DNA of 64,000 bases from Paenibacillus profundus (GTDB lineage Bacteria > Bacillota > Bacilli > Paenibacillales > Paenibacillaceae). The notes beneath the pieces are model-generated. The model saw only the letters and a list, made by a program, of their open reading frames with translations, ran no database searches and was not told where the DNA came from. Both the position numbers and the translations under genes were made by a program. Each line of letters starts with the position of its first letter. Position 1 is the first letter of the stretch. Below, piece after piece: positions 59,324 through 64,000 of the stretch. The stretch is taken from contig NZ_JAJNBZ010000008.1 in assembly GCF_021369635.1 (NCBI RefSeq), positions 1 through 64,000 on the forward strand, in the 5' to 3' direction.

Positions 59324-60784
59324 TTGTCTGGAAAATGGAAAATCGCAATACTGATGTTAACCGTGATCGCTCTCATTAGCGGCTGCTTTGGGGAAAAGCC
59401 GGTATTGGAGGAACTAGGGGAAGACGGTAAGGGGAAACTTAAAGTACTGTTCCACGACGAAAACAGCTTCTATCGGGAATATGGAAATTATTTCAATGTG
59501 AAGTTTCCAGAAATCGAATTCGAAGTGATCAGCATGAATGAGATTTATGCGAACCAGGAAGGTCCGGTCGATTATAAGGCGGAGATGAAGAAGTACCTCG
59601 ACAAGCATAAGCCTGACGTTATGTTTCTCGATCAGGAGGCCTATTCCGAATATGCGCAGGAAGGCAAGCTATACAATCTGGATGCGGTAATTGCGCAGGA
59701 AAAGTTCGATTTGGAGGGTTATATGCCCGGCCTCATTGATATGATTCGCGAGAAAGGGAACGGATCTATGTACGGATTGACTCCGTATTTCTATACGAAT
59801 GTCATGTATTTCAATGCCGATCTGTTCAAGGAGCATGGCATCCAAGAGCCGAGCAACAAGATGACTTGGCAAGAAGTCATTGATTTGTCAAGCCGCTTCG
59901 CCAATATCGGAACGGGAGAGGACCAAATATACGGAATGTATGAGGAATATGGCCAAGCGGATCAACTGCTGAGCAAAATCGCAGCGACTTCTTCGCTGCA
60001 GCTGTTCGATGCGAAGGGGGAGAAGCTGCTCATCAATTCCGACGGCTGGAAGAACGCCATTAAGACCACGGCGGATGCAATACGAAGCAAGGCCATCTAT
60101 GTTAACCCGCCGAGCAACGACGAGAACGGACCTGTCTATATGCGGAACGACGATAATAAATTTCTGGCAGGCAAGGCCGCAATGATTCTAGACGGACCAT
60201 GGTATATGAACCAACTGAAAAACCGGAAGATGTACAATAAGAATGCCAAGGATTTCGATTGGGGCATTGTAACGGTTCCGATCGATCCGGCTTCGCCGGA
60301 TACTTCCGCGACTGTCTATTTGAACGAACTTTACGCGATTTCCGCCGACTCCGCCAATAAGCGGGCGGCATGGGAATTCATTAAATTCGTCAATGGCCCG
60401 GAAGTGGCGAAGGCCGCTTCGCGGGCGATGGACGGCCGGATTCCGACGCGCAATCAATTCTTCAAGGAAGTGGACGGCAAGAGTATGGAAGCCTTCTATA
60501 TGCTGAAGCCTAAAGATAGCAACACGTCCTGGGGCAATGAAAATGTGCCGATGGAGTTCTACCAGCCATTCCGCAAACTGGAGACGGAGGCGCTGCAAAC
60601 GGTTATTGACAACAAGAAGACGGTCGATGAGGCGGTAGCCGAGCTGCAGCAAAAAGGGGAGGCCGCGTTGATTAAAGCGCGGGAAGAAGAGAAAGCACGC
60701 AAGGCGGCGGAGCAAGCCAAATCCGGCTCATCAAGCGATAAAGCGTCCGGTGAGGCGACCGAAGGGGAAAGCGATACGAAATAA
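59324..60784 (+). CDS. Orphan extracellular solute-binding lipoprotein
   Basis: A 486-residue lipoprotein with lipobox LISGC at about residue 20. The body is a periplasmic-binding-protein fold of the sugar-binding type (cluster B/D): KLKVLFHDENSFYREY, KPDVMFLDQEAYSEYAQEG, TPYFYTNVMYFNADLF, MILDGPWYMNQL and the C-terminal helices. A tail of Lys, Glu and Ala ends in a Ser/Gly-rich run. No permease lies next to it. The start is TTG 59324 preceded by AAGGGTG; the frame is open to 59258 but that part lies before the ribosome site. It may serve a transporter elsewhere or act as an anchored sensor. Confidence 0.78.
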   Translation: MSGKWKIAILMLTVIALISGCFGEKPVLEELGEDGKGKLKVLFHDENSFYREYGNYFNVKFPEIEFEVISMNEIYANQEGPVDYKAEMKKYLDKHKPDVMFLDQEAYSEYAQEGKLYNLDAVIAQEKFDLEGYMPGLIDMIREKGNGSMYGLTPYFYTNVMYFNADLFKEHGIQEPSNKMTWQEVIDLSSRFANIGTGEDQIYGMYEEYGQADQLLSKIAATSSLQLFDAKGEKLLINSDGWKNAIKTTADAIRSKAIYVNPPSNDENGPVYMRNDDNKFLAGKAAMILDGPWYMNQLKNRKMYNKNAKDFDWGIVTVPIDPASPDTSATVYLNELYAISADSANKRAAWEFIKFVNGPEVAKAASRAMDGRIPTRNQFFKEVDGKSMEAFYMLKPKDSNTSWGNENVPMEFYQPFRKLETEALQTVIDNKKTVDEAVAELQQKGEAALIKAREEEKARKAAEQAKSGSSSDKASGEATEGESDTK

Positions 60785-60836
60785 ACGATAGGAAATTAAC
60801 CGGTCCGCAACCGGATGATTCGAGCCAGAGAGGGTA

Positions 60837-60877
60837 TGAAGCCCGCCGCAGCATGAACGCTGCTGGCGGGCTTTGTC
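60837..60877. terminator. Terminator of the orphan lipoprotein gene
   Basis: AAGCCCGCCGCAGC-atgaac-GCTGCTGGCGGGCTTTGT, a long near-perfect stem. Confidence 0.75.
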
Positions 60878-61050
60878 GCTTGTTACGAAGGAAGCCGTCG
60901 GCTGCTTCGTCACATGATACCGAGTAATTAGTGGCGGACGTTATGATGCCGCACATGCTACCCATAGGAGACACGCAGGTGATGGCCGTCGATCGGTGGC
61001 ATTCGCTTCCTTCTTCGCTGTCCGGTATAATAATCCTTGAGGTGAAACAA

Positions 61051-61836
61051 ATGGAACCTTTATTGCAAATTGATCGCCTGACTGGCGGATATAGCATCGG
61101 CAGACCGGTGCTGCACGATATAACTTTTAATGTAAACGCAGGTGAAATGGTCGGACTTATCGGATTGAATGGTGCAGGGAAGAGCACGACGATGAAGCAT
61201 ATTCTCGGTTTGCTGGAGCCGCATTCGGGCAAGGTGCGTCTGCAGGGGCGTGCGCTCTCTGAAGCTCCGGAAGCTTACCGGGCTGCACTTGCTTACGTGC
61301 CGGAATCTCCGATATTGTATGATGCGCTAACTGTGCGCGAGCATCTCGTCTGGACAGCAACTGCTTATGGCGTAGAGCAGACATTATTCGAGAAGCGGGT
61401 GGCGGAGCTGGCCGATCTATTCCAGATGAAGCCGCATCTGGACAAGGCGGCGCAGCACTTGTCGAAGGGGATGAAGCAGAAGACGATGCTAATGTGCGTG
61501 TTTGCCGTTCGTCCGCCACTATATATCATTGACGAACCGTTTCTCGGACTGGATCCGTTAGGCATCCGCTCGCTCTTGCAATATATGAAGGGCGTAAAGG
61601 AAGAAGGCGCTTCGCTATTGGTAAGCTCTCATATTTTATCAACCATCGAGCATTATTGTGATCAATTCGTGCTTCTTCATCATGGGCGAGTCATGGGAGC
61701 GGGAACCGTTCATGAGCTTCAGAATCAATTGGCTCACCGTTCAGGGGAGGCGGCCACACAACGATTGGAAGACCTCTTCTACGCTTGGGTCGGGGGAGAC
61801 GATGCATCGGGCGGTGGACTAACATGGAACGAGTAG
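61051..61836 (+). CDS. ecsA: ABC transporter ATPase EcsA-like
   Basis: A 261-residue ABC ATPase: Walker A GLNGAGKST (38-46), Q-loop, signature LSKGMKQKT, Walker B PLYIIDEPFLGLDPLG and the switch His in VSSHILST. It is followed by an EcsB-type membrane protein, so this is the EcsAB pair, which in Bacillus affects RIP by the RasP protease, secretion and competence; the transported material is not settled. ATG 61051 follows GAGGTG; the long frame to 60931 lies in non-coding sequence. The stop overlaps the ecsB start. Confidence 0.87.
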   Translation: MEPLLQIDRLTGGYSIGRPVLHDITFNVNAGEMVGLIGLNGAGKSTTMKHILGLLEPHSGKVRLQGRALSEAPEAYRAALAYVPESPILYDALTVREHLVWTATAYGVEQTLFEKRVAELADLFQMKPHLDKAAQHLSKGMKQKTMLMCVFAVRPPLYIIDEPFLGLDPLGIRSLLQYMKGVKEEGASLLVSSHILSTIEHYCDQFVLLHHGRVMGAGTVHELQNQLAHRSGEAATQRLEDLFYAWVGGDDASGGGLTWNE

Positions 61837-63077
61837 AGAGCGAAATGCGCCCAACTAAGCTGCCGGTTATGGAGGCAGAAGCCTTATGGCAGCTGCGGGT
61901 ACGACGATTTTGGGGAAAAGTGTTGCCTTACTTGCGTTACGTCATTCAGAGCGGGCTGGGACTGGTCATTGTCTTTGGATTCGTGTCAGGAGTGGCGTTG
62001 TATGCCTCGTTTCTGGATCGGATTCCGCCTTCTTTCCCTGTGCGGGAATTGGCGTTGGTGCTCTTGGCGCCTGCAGCCGCATATACGACGTACCGCACCT
62101 TCCTGGAGCCAGCGGATCTAGTGTTCCTGCTGCGCATGGAGCATCAGCTGGGAGTTTATATGAAGCGGAGCGTACGCTACAGCCTCTGGCCGCGTATGCT
62201 GCTCTTGATTGCGAGCTGGTGTGTGCTGTGGCCGTTGTATAACCGTGCAGACGCGGAGCCAAAGGGTTTTCTCCTCTCGTTGGCGGTGCTGCTGCTCTTT
62301 AAAGCGGTTGCCGCTTTCGGCGCTTGGAAAGAACGTCATATCGTTGATCCGAAGTGGCGTCTTAGCAGTCGGCTGTTTCGCTATATATGGGCTTGGGGTG
62401 CGGTGGCATGCTGGTTATGGCTCAGCATCCCATTGGCCGCTCTGTCCTCCGGGATCGCTGGAATTGTCTATATTGCGTGGCTGCTTACGCGGCGCACACT
62501 GCATTTCCCGTGGGAGGCGCACATTGCAGCAGAGAAGGTCCACGAGGGACGCGTCTATTTGTTCTTAAGCGGCTTCGTCGATATGCCGGCTGCGGAAGAA
62601 CGCCGCTATGCAAGACCGTGGCTCAAGCGGTATGGAGACCGCTTTGCGTTCACACCGCAGGCAGCCTACCGATATCTGCTGGCCAAAACATTCGCCAGAA
62701 GCGAGCTGCTGGGTATTATGCTTCGATTGAACGGATTGGGACTGCTGCTGTTAATCTGGACAAGAGACTCTGAATGGAGCGCGCTCTTATATGGTTTATT
62801 CGTATTTGTTATCGGCGCACAGCTTAAGACTCTGTTCACGTATCACCGTCATGATGTATGGCGCACGATATATCCGATACCGTTGAATGCACGCCATAAA
62901 GCGGCGCTCGATATGAGCACCCGCATTCACTTGGCATCGGCCGTGGTGTTAACATTACCGTTATGGTTCGGAACGACGTCGTGGAGCTTTAAGCTGACAG
63001 TGTTGGCTGGCGGCGCGGTCATTGCGCTCCTATCTCGCATGAAGCGAGCCCGCGCACGTACAGAGGATGAGGAGTAA
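61824..63077 (+). CDS. ecsB: EcsB-like ABC transporter membrane subunit
   Basis: A 417-residue membrane protein, close to the 408 residues of Bacillus EcsB. Eight or nine predicted membrane segments, with basic cytoplasmic loops. Recognisable EcsB-like parts are the N-terminal WQLRVRRFWGKVLPYLRYV, the FLEPADLVFLLR loop and YLLAKTFARSELLGIMLRL. ATG 61824 overlaps the ATPase stop, so both are coupled. EcsC is absent; the next thing downstream is an amidase remnant. Confidence 0.83.
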   Translation: MERVESEMRPTKLPVMEAEALWQLRVRRFWGKVLPYLRYVIQSGLGLVIVFGFVSGVALYASFLDRIPPSFPVRELALVLLAPAAAYTTYRTFLEPADLVFLLRMEHQLGVYMKRSVRYSLWPRMLLLIASWCVLWPLYNRADAEPKGFLLSLAVLLLFKAVAAFGAWKERHIVDPKWRLSSRLFRYIWAWGAVACWLWLSIPLAALSSGIAGIVYIAWLLTRRTLHFPWEAHIAAEKVHEGRVYLFLSGFVDMPAAEERRYARPWLKRYGDRFAFTPQAAYRYLLAKTFARSELLGIMLRLNGLGLLLLIWTRDSEWSALLYGLFVFVIGAQLKTLFTYHRHDVWRTIYPIPLNARHKAALDMSTRIHLASAVVLTLPLWFGTTSWSFKLTVLAGGAVIALLSRMKRARARTEDEE

Positions 63078-63196
63078 TGCTGGCTTCAAGCTGACCTGTG
63101 AGTAAGGGGAAATCGTTGCTTGCTTCACCGAACGAGGACAAGAGCTTGTGGCGGCTGCATTACATATGGATAAACGGCAAATGAGTTTTTTGATGA

Positions 63197-63249
63197 AACC
63201 GCTTCTTTCGACAATCACGTGATGTGATTGCCGGAAGGCGGTTTTTTTT
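63197..63249 (+). terminator. Terminator of ecsAB
   Basis: AACCGCTTC...CAATCAC-gtgat-GTGATTG...GGAAGGCGGTT followed by TTTTTTT. Confidence 0.75.
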
Positions 63250-63399
63250 GATCACGCTGAGAAAGGAACAAGGTTGAAAATTACGCAGACATACGAAATC
63301 GATTTACTTTGCTCATGTATCTAGTGCACTCTATTCTGACCGGAGAAGGTATGTCCTTACGCATCTCTTTTGCCCACTCTCCCCATCATTCAGGTTGCA

Positions 63400-63660
63400 T
63401 TACTTTGCCCCTGCACACGGATCGTAATCAAGTGTGGAAAGTACTCAAGTATAGAAGTGAACAAGTTGTCCAGGCGGGCTATCCTTCCGTCACGGTTCCG
63501 GCTGGTTATGAACATAATGGCAGACCTTATAATGTTACGTTTCTGGGGAAGCCGTATACGGAGCCAGCCAGTGCTGATGCAGTATGCGTATGAATTCGAA
63601 CAGGCGATGCGAAAGCGGGCCGCCTTGAATAGAGAAGTTCGGGACATAAAAAAGAATTTA
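63400..63660 (+). pseudogene. C-terminal remnant of an amidase, with a frameshift
   Basis: The first part reads AGYPSVTVPAGYEHNGRPYN and VTFLGKPYTEP, the end of the amidase-signature family (GYPSVTVPAGY then F-x-G-x-PY-x-EP). At 63563-63570 a tandem GCCAGCCA shifts the frame; in the next frame the sequence continues LMQYAYEFEQAMRKRAALN, the usual closing helix. Removal of one 4-base unit would restore the reading frame. The catalytic Ser-Ser-Lys part lies in the missing N-terminal two thirds. It is a pseudogene. Confidence 0.75.
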
Positions 63661-63720
63661 CAAGTTATGGGGCATAAGATACCATTTAGGTATTAATGGT
63701 TGTGGGAGGATATACCATTT

Positions 63721-64000
63721 ATGCAGATCCAGACGGATGAAGAGAAGGAGCAGCGAACAGGACGGAACCGGCGTCATTTTTATTTGCGAATGAGTATTTT
63801 TTTCTTTGTTACATTTCTCGTCTTTACCGTATTGATTGTGCGAATCGCCCTGCTGCAATTTGTTCAAGGACCCGAATTAAGAAGCCAAATGCTAAAAATC
63901 GGCACGAAGAGCATTGAAATGTCTCCGATACGGGGCAGCATTTTTGAGGCTGCCGGCAATAAACTGGCATATTCGGTACCGACCCATTCACTATATTTTA
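63721..64000 (+). CDS. Class B penicillin-binding protein, N-terminal part (runs off the right edge)
   Basis: Open to the end of the window with 93 codons. A charged cytoplasmic N-terminus (IQTDEEKEQRTGRNRRH), a single membrane segment at about residues 22-45 (MSIFFFVTFLVFTVLIVRIA), then LQFVQGPELRSQ and SPIRGSIFEAAGNKLAY, the RG-x-I-x-D/E-x-x-G motif that opens the dimerisation domain of class B PBPs. The full protein should be a D,D-transpeptidase of wall synthesis of about 650 residues. ATG 63721 has GGGAGG eleven bases upstream. The transpeptidase domain is outside the window. Confidence 0.82.
   Translation, partial: MQIQTDEEKEQRTGRNRRHFYLRMSIFFFVTFLVFTVLIVRIALLQFVQGPELRSQMLKIGTKSIEMSPIRGSIFEAAGNKLAYSVPTHSLYF

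Noticed and set aside
60931-61050. N-terminal extension of the EcsA-like ATPase
   Set aside because: The 40 extra codons lack a ribosome site and precede a good GAGGTG-ATG at 61051 that gives the standard length.
1-64000. CRISPR arrays, tRNA or rRNA genes, phage or conjugation modules
   Set aside because: I saw no regularly spaced repeats, no tRNA-like cloverleaf with CCA-type ends, no rRNA sequence, and no integrase, terminase or relaxase genes. The only mobile-element gene is the transposase end at the left edge.

Overview
The window looks like chromosome from a Paenibacillus-type member of the Bacillota. The evidence is gene content and order as well as signals: dnaB-dnaI, trxA-uvrC-sdhCAB, HemQ (the coproporphyrin-dependent haem route of Gram-positives), YuiB/YqzM-type small membrane proteins, a ydaO-type c-di-AMP riboswitch in front of ktrBA, EcsAB, several YesM/YesN- and CUT1-type sugar genes, strong GGAGG ribosome sites and Rho-independent terminators. 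I cannot name the species from sequence alone.

Layout. 0-1.3 kb: the 3' end of an IS4-type transposase beside an N-terminally truncated prpF-like gene. 1.3-10 kb: hemQ, yuiB-like gene, an SDR, an ABC-F ribosome-protection ATPase behind a long leader that ends in a terminator overlapping its ribosome site, dnaB-dnaI, a small secreted protein, a YqzM-like peptide, trxA. 10-12 kb: uvrC. 12.1-15.5 kb: an AT-richer three-gene cassette: an AraC-type regulator whose sensor half is a PEP-hydrolase-like TIM barrel, a Tm-1-like (UPF0261) protein, and a stand-alone PEP-hydrolase-like TIM barrel. 15.6-26 kb: an alpha/beta-hydrolase remnant, a CPBP protease with a large ectodomain, c-di-AMP riboswitch plus ktrB-ktrA, a YtrA-type GntR regulator, a zinc-ribbon membrane protein, a LysR regulator divergent from sdhCAB.

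26-28 kb is a gene graveyard (an unknown broken gene, a frameshifted sulfatase, an AraC tail). 28-39.7 kb carries housekeeping and transport genes: DUF1871 protein, aldehyde dehydrogenase, two metallophosphoesterases, a DMT exporter, a HisJ-type PHP phosphatase, a second LysR regulator, a UMF1-type MFS protein and a SERCA-type Ca2+ ATPase. 39.8-42 kb: remnant of a sugar-binding protein followed by an intact GH13 alpha-glucosidase with an alpha-1,6 signature. 42-43 kb: a zinc-dependent phospholipase C family protein.

43.2-53.3 kb is the most coherent accessory module: a YesM/YesN two-component pair, then a CUT1 sugar ABC importer (binding protein and two permeases, no ATPase) with a consensus cre site, a sulfatase and a GH125 exo-alpha-1,6-mannosidase, which together look like a carbon-regulated uptake and degradation pathway for a mannose-containing, possibly sulfated glycan. 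53.5-64 kb: a chemoreceptor with a SigD-type promoter and a divergent cheX, an SDR, a YusU-like protein, a DEAD-box-type helicase with DEVD, an orphan binding lipoprotein, ecsA-ecsB, an amidase remnant, and the start of a class B penicillin-binding protein that runs off the end.
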